A DNA stretch of 64,000 bases from Opitutales bacterium (GTDB lineage Bacteria; Verrucomicrobiota; Verrucomicrobiia; Opitutales; UBA953), in the NCBI GenBank assembly GCA_017531845.1, contig JAFXKI010000010.1, positions 1 through 64,000 on the forward strand, in the 5' to 3' direction. A program made the position numbers and the translations under genes. Every line of letters begins with the position of its first letter. Position 1 is the stretch's first letter. The notes below the pieces were generated by a model, which was not told the DNA's origin, ran no database searches, and saw only the letters and a program-made list of their open reading frames with translations. Below, in pieces: positions 16,444-25,848 of this stretch.

Positions 16444-18195
16444 TCAATGCAGTTCCCTCGTTGCCGCGTTAAGCAATTTCGTTGCCTGCAAAACCTGAGC
16501 CTCGTGTGCGTTCCCGCCTCCGTGCGCCACCGTGAAGTTTTCCTTTAAGTATGTATCCAAATTTTTCACGGCGTTTATCAGCTTTTCCGATGCGTCGGGC
16601 GCGGCGGCGCGTTCCCGCAAAATCCGGATTTTCTCAAAATCTTCAATTCCGTTTCGAAAATGTATCAGCCGCATGGATGCACGATTTCCCGGGTAGAGCA
16701 GGAAGCAATCTCCGGCGGGCCAATTTCCGAAGGCAGTTGTTTCAAACGGATTTTTATTCCATGAATTATACGCCCAGCGCAGGATTCCGTCGAAACCGTT
16801 TGCCGCCGCGTAGAAGCCGAGCCATTGCGCTTCTGCCGGTGCGCTGTGTGTAAACGAATTCGGTCTTGCCGGAAAAACGCAGGTGTAAAATGTCGTTTTC
16901 TTCCCTTCTGCGCGCCGCTTTACCGCGAGCGCGGGAACGTCGCCGCCGGATTGGGTGAAGGTCGGCGAAATGTCGTAAACGAACTCACTCATTTTTGTCG
17001 GATGGTCATTTGCCGAAACGATTCTGAGTTCAGGCGCAAATTGCTCGATTGCTTTCCGAGCTGCATTCAATTGTGCATCCGGACGCTCGTCGAGCGCGAT
17101 ACAAGTTTTCTCAAGCCAGCCTTTTTTCTTCAAATGCGTTCTGAAATCGGTAAGAAACGCGCCCCAAACTTCGAAAAACTCCGACGTATTGACGTTAAGA
17201 ACAAGTTCTTTTTGCATTTTTTCCGCTTCGTCAAAATACCGGATTTTCATCATCCACGGGAGCATCGAGTAACAGGAAATCTGCTCGTCGATCCCGATTT
17301 TATTCATCATGAAATCCACCCAAGCATCAAACGCGGAATAATCGAATTTCCATTTCCCGTTCGCTTTGCGCGTCCACTTCACCATGGACTCCCAATCATC
17401 AAACGTCTGATGATTCCACGGCTCTTCGATGATAGAGCATGTAACCGCTTTTTGTCCGAGATCACGCAAACGAGTCATCGGCGCAACCAACGCGTCAAAA
17501 TGTTCTTTGCTCCATGGTTTCACACCCGCCCAACGTGCAACCGCCTGAGGGTGCTGCCAAAGATCGAGATGAATCGCCCAATCCTGCGGCGGCGGTAGCG
17601 TTGCATCGAGCACGCGAACGGCGAAACGAACAAATTTTTTCCCCTCCGCATCGACAAAAAACCGCCCCCGGTAAAATCCGGGCATAGCATCGGCGGGAAC
17701 GGAAACGGAAATGAGAAATTCTCGAACCGTTCCCGCGGGAACGGAGGTTTGGGCTCCCGCCGGATCGACAACATCCGCGAACTGCACTCCGCCCTGCCCG
17801 ACGGTCCAACGCACGGGAGAAACCGTCGCTTTCATTTTGCCCGATTTTTCGGACGTCTTTTCCCGCTTCATCACCGATCCCAACGTTAGCGTTACCGTTT
17901 TGTCGTAGTCGAGATTTTCCAAATCTTTTTCTCCGGCGGAGACCGCTACGCGGAAATTTACGGTTTCACCGCGCCAAGCGCAAGCGGACGGAGCCGTCCC
18001 CTGCTGCGCGGGCTTTGCCCCAAAATCACGTGCAAGCCGAGCATACGGCGCGAGCCATGCTACGACAGGTTCCGTTGAAGACTCGTTTCTCGAAACGGGA
18101 ACGGGTTCAAAATTCTCGAGCGGATTCAGGGTTCCCGCAAGCGCACATGCGTTTGCGGAAGCCAAAGAGAGGACGGTAAAAAGCAAGGTTTTCAT
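16444..18195 (-). CDS. Secreted DUF4091 protein, probable glycan-active
   Basis: 583 residues with a signal peptide (MKTLLFTVLSLASANACALA). The middle and end have the DUF4091 pattern: HLDLWQHPQAVARW, ALDERPDAQLNAARKAIEQ, GFDGILRWAYNSWNKNP, and FLLYPGNRASMRLIHFRNGIEDFE near the C-terminus. Family members have a TIM-barrel glycoside-hydrolase look and occur in glycan-degrading bacteria, but activity is not established. The N-terminal 200 residues form a beta-rich domain. It is the last gene of a probable operon with a small membrane protein and an O-antigen ligase. Confidence 0.85.
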   Translation of the reverse strand: MKTLLFTVLSLASANACALAGTLNPLENFEPVPVSRNESSTEPVVAWLAPYARLARDFGAKPAQQGTAPSACAWRGETVNFRVAVSAGEKDLENLDYDKTVTLTLGSVMKREKTSEKSGKMKATVSPVRWTVGQGGVQFADVVDPAGAQTSVPAGTVREFLISVSVPADAMPGFYRGRFFVDAEGKKFVRFAVRVLDATLPPPQDWAIHLDLWQHPQAVARWAGVKPWSKEHFDALVAPMTRLRDLGQKAVTCSIIEEPWNHQTFDDWESMVKWTRKANGKWKFDYSAFDAWVDFMMNKIGIDEQISCYSMLPWMMKIRYFDEAEKMQKELVLNVNTSEFFEVWGAFLTDFRTHLKKKGWLEKTCIALDERPDAQLNAARKAIEQFAPELRIVSANDHPTKMSEFVYDISPTFTQSGGDVPALAVKRRAEGKKTTFYTCVFPARPNSFTHSAPAEAQWLGFYAAANGFDGILRWAYNSWNKNPFETTAFGNWPAGDCFLLYPGNRASMRLIHFRNGIEDFEKIRILRERAAAPDASEKLINAVKNLDTYLKENFTVAHGGGNAHEAQVLQATKLLNAATRELH

Positions 18196-18210
18196 TTTAA
18201 TTTTGAAAAA

Positions 18211-18432
18211 TTATTCTGTCGGGGGGTTGGGTTCAATTAGCCGCTCCGGCAGGACAAACGACGACGAATCCTCATGGACTTCCGTTGCCTGAGACAATTC
18301 TTCGTGTCCGTAATCGACCCACGCGAAAAACACAAACAGCCCCAAAATCCAAAGAGCGAACACGATTTGTAAAACCCAAGACAAAAACCAAACTTTTATC
18401 TTTAATAACAACTCAGCCCGAGGGTTTCTCAT
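18211..18432 (-). CDS. Small single-span membrane protein
   Basis: 73 residues: a short basic N-terminus, one long hydrophobic helix (WVLQIVFALWILGLFVFFAW) and an acidic tail. It sits 27 bases after the O-antigen ligase and 15 bases before the DUF4091 gene, on the same strand, so it is very probably co-transcribed. No family recognised; possibly an accessory subunit of the ligase. Confidence 0.65.
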   Translation of the reverse strand: MRNPRAELLLKIKVWFLSWVLQIVFALWILGLFVFFAWVDYGHEELSQATEVHEDSSSFVLPERLIEPNPPTE

Positions 18433-18459
18433 AACAATTATGTTCTCCGAAAAAAAAAA

Positions 18460-20532
18460 TTAAAACTCAGGAACGGAATAAGAGCCTTCTTCCTCCCCAC
18501 CTTCATCTGCGCCTCCAAAATCATCTCCGAAGGATGCCAAGGCACACATGCTTTCCACATAACGCGAGTCCGGGAGCAAATAACGAAGATTTTCCAAAAT
18601 AGAGAAAGAATCCACCGTGCCCTGCGGGAACGCTCGATAGATTTCCGCACAAACCAGCAACAACGGAGCATTAAAGGGAGCAAGCTCCACGACTTTTTCG
18701 ACGCTCTTCTTTGCCTCGCCGAAATCGCCCGACATCATTTCTGCCGTCGCCCGCATCTGATAAAACACGGGAACGGCTTCCGAGCAACTTAACGCCCGAT
18801 TCGCCGTCTCACGGATAAAATCACGAAAGATTCCGGCCTTCATCGGCTCGCGGTGGCAATCGAAAACAAATTTTGCCGAAAGTGCCGCCCACGCATCTCC
18901 GTGCGCAGGCACCTTTCGAAGTGCCGACCGCAAATGTGCGTCCGCCAAATCCAATTTTGTAAAATCCAAGCCGGTGGAATCTTCTTCAATTTTCACTTCC
19001 CCGGTTTGGGCACTTGCATAAAACGGTTTCAACGCAAGCACGCCTTTCTGAAATTCCGCTTCTGCTCGAAATATCGGCAAAAACAATGACAGCAAGACAA
19101 TCGGCACCGCGAACGCCGCAGCCAGAAGCCAATGCCGGCGAGCCCCGCTGTAAACCACCATTCGGGAACGCTCCACGCTCAGCAAATATCCGGCGATCCC
19201 GCCGAAAATTCCGCAAGAAACGGCAACCCCCGGGATATTTTTGGGGTAATCAATCGCAAAAAGCACCGCGACCGCAAGCAGCCCGCACAGCGTTCCCGCG
19301 AGTGCAATGCGCTCTTCCGGCAAGCTTCCCAGATCCAAAATACCCATTTTGCGCCTCAGAGCAGCCCGTTCCGTGTCCGCATGCCAAGACATTTTTCGGC
19401 AAGCGCGAATCCCTAAAACAAACAATGCAACGAGCGGGAAGCAGAACAAAACAAGCCCGACAATGCCGTGCTCCGCCAACAAGTGAAGATAAAGGCTTCC
19501 CGGCGTTTGAGGATTCGTTTGCCATTGAGGCGTCCGGTATTTTTCAAATTTTTCCGGAAAACTTCCTGCCCCGGCTCCGAAAATAGGATTTTCCTTAAAA
19601 ATTTCAATCGCCGCATAAGAAAGCAAATATTGCGTTCCCGCATTAATTTCTTTCCCGGAAAAGTGCGCACGAATTTCCGGAGAAACGGGAACGTGCCTTA
19701 AGCATCCGACGTTCGTATTGGAATTAAAAACCGCAATAAAGGCTCCAAGCGCAATTACGCCCCAAAGCACAACGCGAATCGAGCGTCGACGCACCAAAAG
19801 CCACACCGCCAATGCGCCTCCGGCAAGCACGCCGAAATAAACCCCCACGTGCCGAGTAAACACAATCCCGAGGAAAAACAGCACCGCCATGTAAAACCCG
19901 AAAAGCCGCGCCCATGCCTTAAATTGAGCACTCGCCACCATCAGCGATACCGCAAAAAAAGCGAGCAACAACACCGCGCCGATTCCGGCTTGATTTCCGA
20001 ATGTCGAAAAAATTGATCGCACGAATTGGCCGAAACTCTCGCTGCCGGAACTATCCGCTCCCACCTGCAAAAAATCAACCAACCCCGAAATTAACGCCAG
20101 CATCGACGTCAACGCGACCAACCACCAGCGGGACTTTTTTCTTCGGGAACCATGCAACGCAACAAAAAACGCCATCAACGGCAGCAAATTCAAACAAAAA
20201 ACATACTGTGCGCGCCAAGGCGTTTCGGAAAGCCACACTGCATCCGCACCTAAAAGAAGCAACCAGGGAAAAAACAGTAACGTAATCCCGCTAATGCGAA
20301 AACCGCGTTTAATCCGCGCCCAAAAAACGAGAAATTGAGCACCCACCGCCAAGACCAGCAAACCGAACGTATAAACAAGATATTGCGCATCGACACCGCC
20401 GATTGAAAAAAAAGTTTGAGCCGTAACCACGCCCAGCAACACGACAATCGCAATTGTCATGCCTCTCAAAAAACGCTCCGCCCAAGAAGAGAATTCCAGA
20501 ATAAAAAATTTTCGCTGCTGCTTTAAGTCCAT
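18460..20532 (-). CDS. O-antigen ligase-family membrane protein with C-terminal TPR-like region
   Basis: 690 residues with about 12 membrane helices up to residue 480. The Wzy/WaaL block is visible: a periplasmic loop with GAGAGSFPEKFEKYRTP (the motif before the key helix) followed by NPQTPGSLYLHLLAEHGIVGLVLF, whose conserved His is typical. The last 200 residues are soluble and helical (LADAHLRSALRKVPAHGDAWAALS), as in TPR-bearing ligases. The family joins polysaccharide units to lipid A core or to protein on the periplasmic side. Heads a three-gene operon. Confidence 0.85.
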   Translation of the reverse strand: MDLKQQRKFFILEFSSWAERFLRGMTIAIVVLLGVVTAQTFFSIGGVDAQYLVYTFGLLVLAVGAQFLVFWARIKRGFRISGITLLFFPWLLLLGADAVWLSETPWRAQYVFCLNLLPLMAFFVALHGSRRKKSRWWLVALTSMLALISGLVDFLQVGADSSGSESFGQFVRSIFSTFGNQAGIGAVLLLAFFAVSLMVASAQFKAWARLFGFYMAVLFFLGIVFTRHVGVYFGVLAGGALAVWLLVRRRSIRVVLWGVIALGAFIAVFNSNTNVGCLRHVPVSPEIRAHFSGKEINAGTQYLLSYAAIEIFKENPIFGAGAGSFPEKFEKYRTPQWQTNPQTPGSLYLHLLAEHGIVGLVLFCFPLVALFVLGIRACRKMSWHADTERAALRRKMGILDLGSLPEERIALAGTLCGLLAVAVLFAIDYPKNIPGVAVSCGIFGGIAGYLLSVERSRMVVYSGARRHWLLAAAFAVPIVLLSLFLPIFRAEAEFQKGVLALKPFYASAQTGEVKIEEDSTGLDFTKLDLADAHLRSALRKVPAHGDAWAALSAKFVFDCHREPMKAGIFRDFIRETANRALSCSEAVPVFYQMRATAEMMSGDFGEAKKSVEKVVELAPFNAPLLLVCAEIYRAFPQGTVDSFSILENLRYLLPDSRYVESMCALASFGDDFGGADEGGEEEGSYSVPEF

Positions 20533-20574
20533 TGAAAAGTGGAGTTTAGCGCGTTCCCCTTATTACGGGAACAC

Positions 20575-20602
20575 AAAAAAGAGACGCGAACGCCGCGTCT
20601 CT
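20575..20602 (-). terminator. Terminator after the acyl carrier protein gene
   Basis: Stem AGAGACGCG/CGCGTCTCT with a 5-base loop, followed on the - strand by a run of T. A CGTTCCC copy follows it near 20551. Confidence 0.85.
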
Positions 20603-20622
20603 TCAGAATCATCCTCTAAGGC

Positions 20623-20880
20623 TTATTTTCCCTTTTCGGCAAATTTCGGCGCGAGGTATTCCGCGCAGCTGTCAAGCGAAGCAAGACGCGGATAATCCGC
20701 TTCCGGAACTTCGATTCCGTGTTTTTTGCGGAGCTCCATAACGATGTCGAGAAAGTCCATCGAATCGAGGCTGAGCTGTTCACGCAATTTTACGTCAGGT
20801 TTCACGTTGCTGAGATCTTCGTCCGGAGCGATGTCGGCAACAATATCGAGAACGATTTGTTTGATTTCTTCTGCGGTCAT
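20623..20880 (-). CDS. Acyl carrier protein
   Basis: 85 residues, acidic, with the phosphopantetheine site LSLDSMDFLDI (Ser40). The spacing of helices fits a stand-alone ACP. It is 36 bases downstream of a ketosynthase gene on the same strand and ends at a strong terminator, so the two form a closed transcription unit. The helix after the Ser (VMELRKKHGIEV) differs from typical FabI-pathway AcpP, so this may be a second, specialised ACP. Confidence 0.9.
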   Translation of the reverse strand: MTAEEIKQIVLDIVADIAPDEDLSNVKPDVKLREQLSLDSMDFLDIVMELRKKHGIEVPEADYPRLASLDSCAEYLAPKFAEKGK

Positions 20881-20916
20881 TTTTTGTGTAGGTTGAGATT
20901 TTCTTGTAAGAAAAGT

Positions 20917-22155
20917 TTAAGCGTTAAAGCGTTTTACAATCAGAGTCGAATTGATTCCGAGCATCCCGAAAGAATTGTTCAGAATAGTGTCAACTTTAGC
21001 GACTTTTTCCGGTGTGCCGATAACGAGTCCCGGCATCGCACATTCCGGATCCAATTCGTCAATGTTAATACACGGATGAACGGTCGAATCTTCAAAAGAA
21101 CCAAGATTGCCGGCAAGTTCAAGCGTTCCCGCCGCACCCATGCAGTGCCCTATAAAACCTTTGGTATTGTTGATTTTGGTGTTCGGGCTGTCACCGAAAA
21201 CATCGCGCATGGCAATAATTTCCTGCACGTCTCCCTTGCCCGTTCCCGTCGCGTGCGTGCTGACGATGTCGATATCCTGAGCGGTCATGCCTGCACGCGC
21301 AAGTGCGCCGCGCATACATTCCGCCTGACGAACGGGATCGGGAAGCACGGTATCGCCCGCGTCGGAATTGATGTACCAGCCGGCGATTTCAGCGATGATG
21401 TGCGCTCCGCGGGCGAGCGCATCGTCGAGCCGTTCCAACGTGTAAAGACAGCCTCCTTCGGAAATAACGATCCCGTTGCGAGCCTTGTCAAAGGGGCGGG
21501 ATGCCTTGTTCGGATCTTCATTTGCCGCGAGAGCGGTTTGATTTTTAAATCCGGCAAAAATCCCGAAGGTTCCCGGAGATTCGGAAACGCCGCCGGCAAT
21601 TGCAAAATCCACCTCTCCGAGTTGAAGCATCTGTGCCGCCTGAATCACGCCCGCGTTTCCGGCAGCACAAGCCGCACCGATGGTATAGTGCGGTCCCGTG
21701 ATATGCATATTGATGGTTACTTCCCCCGCCGGATTATTGGCGACCGTTCGCGGATTGTGGTGGTGCGTCCAAAACTTCGTGTCGTAGCCGAACTGGGAAA
21801 TATTATAAACTTCGTTTTCGGTTTCGACGTTCCCGTGCTCGGTAATTCCGACGTAAACACCTACGCGAGCCTTATTGACGGTTTCCCAATCGATTTTTGA
21901 ATCCGCCACCGCTTCGTGCGCACAGTAGATAGCGATACTTCCGGCACGGGTACTCGTGCGCAATTCCCGTCGGGACTGATATTTTTTTGCATCAAAATCG
22001 CAAATCCCCGCCGGGTGCTTCCCCATATAGCGCACATCAATTTCCCGAATGTTCGCCTTCCCTGCAAGGAGGTTGGCACGGAACTCGGCAAGAGAGTTTC
22101 CGTTCGGTGCGGTCAAACCGACACCCGTAATAACGATGCGAGGAAGCTTGTTCAT
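20917..22155 (-). CDS. Beta-ketoacyl-ACP synthase (FabF/KAS-II-like)
   Basis: 412 residues. The catalytic triad is complete: Cys163 in GAACAAGNAG, His301 in STHATGTGKGD and His337 in KGFIGHCMGAAG, with Lys332. It opens with IVITGVGLTAPNG and ends with NNSFGMLGINSTLIVKRF, as in FabF. It condenses acyl groups with malonyl-ACP. It has no fabD, fabG or fabH beside it, only an ACP, and its Cys block (GAACAAGN) and HHHNPRTVANNPAGEV loop are unlike primary FabF, so a specialised lipid or polyketide-like chain is possible. Confidence 0.85.
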   Translation of the reverse strand: MNKLPRIVITGVGLTAPNGNSLAEFRANLLAGKANIREIDVRYMGKHPAGICDFDAKKYQSRRELRTSTRAGSIAIYCAHEAVADSKIDWETVNKARVGVYVGITEHGNVETENEVYNISQFGYDTKFWTHHHNPRTVANNPAGEVTINMHITGPHYTIGAACAAGNAGVIQAAQMLQLGEVDFAIAGGVSESPGTFGIFAGFKNQTALAANEDPNKASRPFDKARNGIVISEGGCLYTLERLDDALARGAHIIAEIAGWYINSDAGDTVLPDPVRQAECMRGALARAGMTAQDIDIVSTHATGTGKGDVQEIIAMRDVFGDSPNTKINNTKGFIGHCMGAAGTLELAGNLGSFEDSTVHPCINIDELDPECAMPGLVIGTPEKVAKVDTILNNSFGMLGINSTLIVKRFNA

Positions 22156-22302
22156 AATTCTCTAAAATAAAGTGGCAATTAAATCAAACGAGTCCGACTT
22201 TTGTCAAGGAAGGCATCAGACCTTTGCGAGAAATATTGAGAAGCGCACTCAAAAACGGGAACGCTCTTGCGAAAATCCGGAAAACGCATAACGTCAGAAA
22301 GT

Positions 22303-22926
22303 ATGACGATCCCCAACCGCATCACACTACTCCTTGCTCTAAGCGTTCCCGTCGCCGTCGCCCTTTCAGCGATTAATCCGCCCGCAGGAAGTGTTTGGTT
22401 TTTGGAAATTTTCTGGTGTCTCGGCTACTGGGGATTTTTGGCGGCGACGTTCCCGCGTTTTCGATTTTCAAATACCGCCTACGCGATCGCCACATTTTGG
22501 TGCATTTTACAGGCGATCGGTGCTCACTACACCTTCGAGGCAGTTCCGCTGACGCAAGATTGTTTCGGCTTCGAACGCAACCATTTCGACCGCATCGCCC
22601 ATTTTGTTGTCGGGCTGAACGCCCTTTTGATTGCGGAATTTCTGTTTCGCAAAAAAATCACCAACGGGATTTTCGCAACAGCCGCCGGAGGTTTTTTCGT
22701 CATCGTCGCTATCGCCGGGCTCTGGGAACTCGTCGAATGGCTTTACGCCGCCTACGACGGAGGGGAAGCCGGAGCCGCGTTTCTCGGCTCGCAGGGCGAT
22801 ATTTGGGATGCGCAGAAAGATATTCTCTGCGACACACTCGGCGGGCTCGTCGCGGGAACGTTTTTCTTTTTCAAGACGCGTCGCGAAAAAGCCCGGCAAG
22901 ACGCGTTCCCGTGCTCGTGTAGTTAG
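22303..22926 (+). CDS. DUF2238/YjdF-family membrane protein
   Basis: 207 residues from ATG 22303 (an earlier in-frame ATG at 22267 is unsupported). About six helices. The family's signature is visible: HFDRIAHFVVGL, then AGLWELVEWLYAAYDGG and FLGSQGDIWDAQKDILCDTLGG. Function unknown; the conserved acidic and His residues in the helices suggest transport or metal binding. Transcribed divergently from the ketosynthase, converging on rpmG. Confidence 0.85.
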   Translation: MTIPNRITLLLALSVPVAVALSAINPPAGSVWFLEIFWCLGYWGFLAATFPRFRFSNTAYAIATFWCILQAIGAHYTFEAVPLTQDCFGFERNHFDRIAHFVVGLNALLIAEFLFRKKITNGIFATAAGGFFVIVAIAGLWELVEWLYAAYDGGEAGAAFLGSQGDIWDAQKDILCDTLGGLVAGTFFFFKTRREKARQDAFPCSCS

Positions 22927-22942
22927 ACCCCGGTTTTATTTC

Positions 22943-22976
22943 AAAAAAAACTCCCGCAGAAAATTGCGGGAGTTTT
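22943..22976. terminator. Bidirectional terminator between the DUF2238 gene and rpmG
   Basis: Stem AAAACTCCCGCA/TGCGGGAGTTTT with T runs on both sides, placed between two convergent genes. Confidence 0.85.
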
Positions 22977-22990
22977 GCAGAAAAGAGGGA

Positions 22991-23161
22991 TTAGCCCTTG
23001 ATTTCCTTGTGAAGCGTGCGGCGGCGAAGGCTCGGATTGTATTTCATCTTTTCGACCTTTGCCTGCATCGTCTTTTTATTACGCGTCGTCATATAACGGG
23101 AAGGATTTTTGCCTTCTTTACGCGCTTCGGTGCATTCGATAATAACGGTTTCTCGCGGCAT
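22991..23161 (-). CDS. rpmG: 50S ribosomal protein L33
   Basis: 56 residues: MPRETVIIECTEARKEG, RYMTTRNKKTMQAKVEKMKYNP, ending LRRRTLHKEIKG. This is the L33 pattern. Only one Cys is present, so it is the form without the four-Cys zinc site. It lies downstream of infB but behind its own region after the infB terminator. Confidence 0.95.
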   Translation of the reverse strand: MPRETVIIECTEARKEGKNPSRYMTTRNKKTMQAKVEKMKYNPSLRRRTLHKEIKG

Positions 23162-23232
23162 GATGTTTTACTTTCTTAAAATGTTAAAAATTTGAAGTGG
23201 CAGAATGCAGATTTCTTAAGCCCCCTGCAACA

Positions 23233-23267
23233 CAAAAAAATGCGTTCCCGATCAAGAACGCATTTTT
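23233..23267 (-). terminator. Terminator of infB containing a CGTTCCCG copy
   Basis: Stem AAAAATGCGTTC/GAACGCATTTTT; one arm holds the full CGTTCCCG motif, the other its inner part. Confidence 0.85.
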
Positions 23268-23274
23268 ATGCGGA

Positions 23275-25827
23275 TTAGAGAGCCGGTCGCACTTCGAGAA
23301 TTTCGAAGCATTCGATGCGGTCTCCTTCTCTGTAGTCGTCAAATCCGGTAACGCGAATACCGCACTCGTAGCCGGATTTAACTTCGGTAACGTCATCTTT
23401 GAAGCGCTTAAGCGTATCGATTTTGCCCGTATGAAGAACTTCTCCCTTACGAATAACGCGCGCATTGAAATCGCGGCGGATGCTGCCGTCGAGCACCATA
23501 GAACCTGCGACATTGTTGTTTTTCCCGAGAGAGAAAATAGCACGCACCTCGGCTTCTCCGACTTCGTTTTCCTTGTATTCCGGATCAAGCAGTTCCGACA
23601 TGGCTTCCTTCACCATATCGAGAAGCATGTAAATAATATCGTGCGAAATCACTTTCACGCCGACGCGCTTGAGCATCGCGGGAACGGAATTTTCCTGCTT
23701 CACGTCGAAAGCAACAATTGTCGCGCCCGCCGCCGACGCCGTGTTGACATCGCCCGGAGTAATCGGTCCGACGGAGCCACCTACGACTTCGATTTTCACC
23801 AACTTGGATTTGATGCCGAGCAAGGTGCTTTCGAGTGCTTCGAGCGTGCCGTCCACGTCCGCCTTGAGCACGCATTTGAAAACTTTCTCGCTGGATTGCT
23901 TAAGCAAGGAATTGAGCAAATCCATATCCGACATGCCTTTTTTCGACGCTTCTGCCGCAGCCTTTGCCTCTTCTTCCTCGGCTTCTTCCGCCTTGCGGAG
24001 CTTGTATTTGTTTTCTTCGGCAATTTTTTCCGCCTCGCGGGCATTTTTCACAACGGAGAAAACAGAGCCGGCAGAGGGAACGCCGGACCATCCGAGAACG
24101 CGCCCCGGATTTCCCGGAGCAATGGACTTCATCGGTTTGCCGTATTCGTCGAGAATTGCGCGAACGCGGCAAAAATGCTGCGCACAAACGAAGGCGTCGC
24201 CCGTCTTGAGGGTGCCGCGTTGGACAATTACCGTTGCCGTAGGTCCGCGTCCCTGCTCCATCTGGGCTTCAACGACGACGCCTTCCGCCGGGCATTTCGG
24301 ATTTGCCTTAAGTTCCATAATTTCCGCCTGAAGCAAAATCGCGTCAAGCAGAGCGTCCATATTTGTGCCCTTGAGCGCGGAAACGGCTTCGCATTGCACG
24401 GTCCCGCCCCAGTCTTCCGAGGTGATCCCGCGCTGCTGCATCTGCTGTTTCACGCGATCGATATTCGCACCCTTCGCGTCGCACTTGTTGATGGCGACGA
24501 CGAGCTGAACATTGTTTTTCTGAGCAAATTTAAGGGCTTCATCCGTTTGCGGCATAAAGCCGTCGTCCGCCGCAACAACGAGCACGGCGATATCCGTGAG
24601 TGCCGCGCCGCGTTCCCGCATTTTCGAAAATGCGGCGTGCCCCGGCGTATCCAAAAATGTAATACGCTGCTGATTGTGAACGACCGTGTACGCACCGACG
24701 TGTTGCGTAATTCCGCCTGCTTCGCCCGCCGTCACATTAGACTTGCGGTAATAGTCGAGCAAGGTTGTTTTGCCGTGGTCAACGTGACCGAGCACACAAA
24801 CCACCGGGCAGCGCGGTTCCTTGTCCTTTTCGTCGTCCACCGGTTTTTTCACTACCGGTTCCGGTTTCGGAGCCTGCTGTGCACCGCCTTTTTCACGATG
24901 CTTAACTTCGAGCTCGATTCCGTGATTATCGGCAATTTTAACAGCAACCTCGTCCTTAATATCCTGATTGAGCGAGGCAAAAATCCCCATACTCATCAAT
25001 TCGGAAATAATACGGAACGGACGAATATCAAGCGCGGTCGCAAGGTCGCGAACAACAACCGGCGCGCGCAGAGAAAGTTTTTTACGAGGAGCGTCCGAAG
25101 ACACAGCCGCCGCTACGGGAACGCCCGGAATAGACGGAGGAACCGGCGCGACAGGAGCCGTTTTTGCCGGTGGAACCGGTGATGCTACGGGAGCTTTCGG
25201 CATCGCGGGCACAGGCGGCGGAACCGCAGGTGCTTTCGGAGCAATCACCACCGCCGGAGGAGGAGGCACGGGAGCCGCCTTCGGCATGGGCGGGGGAACC
25301 GTCGGCGCGGGGCGCGGGACACCGACCGCAGGAATCGGCGGGACGGGAGCTTTCGCCACCGGAGGCAAAACCACGGGAGCCGGCTTTGCCACGGGAACGG
25401 GCGGCGGAGTCGGCGCTTTTGGAGCAACCGCAACCGGACGCGGAATTACCGGCGGAGGGAGAGGAGCCGCCTTCACGACAGGCGGGGGCGGCGGAACCGG
25501 TGCCGGTTTCGGCATCGAAGGCACAGGCGGAGGAACTACGGGAGCCGGCTTATTTTCAGGAACCGAAGCAACAGGCGCAGGCATTTCTTCGGCGGGAACG
25601 TCCGCCTTCTTCTTTGCGCGTTCTTCACCCGCCAACTCGGGATGCGCATCCAAATAGCGCTCAAACTTTTCCGCGATTTCGTCCTTGTAAAGGTCGGTAA
25701 TCGTTTTCGAGTGATGCGTTTTGTAATCCGAAATTCCCCAAGTCGGATACTCTTCCGCGAGGAAGCCGATCAGCACTTTGTTGGTCGTGCCGAGTTCTTT
25801 GCTTAGTGCGCTGACGCGTATGCTCAT
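23275..25827 (-). CDS. infB: Translation initiation factor IF-2
   Basis: 850 residues. The N-terminal IF2N-like part ([21 protein letters not shown]) is followed by a Pro/Ala/Val-rich linker of about 170 residues (90-260, many PVPPP-type repeats), a second IF2N ([18 protein letters not shown]) and the G domain: [32 protein letters not shown]. The C-terminal domains end in [15 protein letters not shown]. It is a GTPase that places initiator tRNA on the ribosome. It starts 21 bases after nusA and forms a nusA-infB operon. Confidence 0.97.
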   Translation of the reverse strand: MSIRVSALSKELGTTNKVLIGFLAEEYPTWGISDYKTHHSKTITDLYKDEIAEKFERYLDAHPELAGEERAKKKADVPAEEMPAPVASVPENKPAPVVPPPVPSMPKPAPVPPPPPVVKAAPLPPPVIPRPVAVAPKAPTPPPVPVAKPAPVVLPPVAKAPVPPIPAVGVPRPAPTVPPPMPKAAPVPPPPAVVIAPKAPAVPPPVPAMPKAPVASPVPPAKTAPVAPVPPSIPGVPVAAAVSSDAPRKKLSLRAPVVVRDLATALDIRPFRIISELMSMGIFASLNQDIKDEVAVKIADNHGIELEVKHREKGGAQQAPKPEPVVKKPVDDEKDKEPRCPVVCVLGHVDHGKTTLLDYYRKSNVTAGEAGGITQHVGAYTVVHNQQRITFLDTPGHAAFSKMRERGAALTDIAVLVVAADDGFMPQTDEALKFAQKNNVQLVVAINKCDAKGANIDRVKQQMQQRGITSEDWGGTVQCEAVSALKGTNMDALLDAILLQAEIMELKANPKCPAEGVVVEAQMEQGRGPTATVIVQRGTLKTGDAFVCAQHFCRVRAILDEYGKPMKSIAPGNPGRVLGWSGVPSAGSVFSVVKNAREAEKIAEENKYKLRKAEEAEEEEAKAAAEASKKGMSDMDLLNSLLKQSSEKVFKCVLKADVDGTLEALESTLLGIKSKLVKIEVVGGSVGPITPGDVNTASAAGATIVAFDVKQENSVPAMLKRVGVKVISHDIIYMLLDMVKEAMSELLDPEYKENEVGEAEVRAIFSLGKNNNVAGSMVLDGSIRRDFNARVIRKGEVLHTGKIDTLKRFKDDVTEVKSGYECGIRVTGFDDYREGDRIECFEILEVRPAL

Positions 25828-25848
25828 TAGTTCTCTAAAAAAATTGAA

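Noticed and set aside
23197-25182. A 661-codon open frame on the + strand opposite infB
   Set aside because: It is antisense to a clear IF-2 gene, has an odd composition rich in His, Arg and Asn, and no ribosome site. The same applies to the long antisense frames over the ketosynthase, nrdD and valS.
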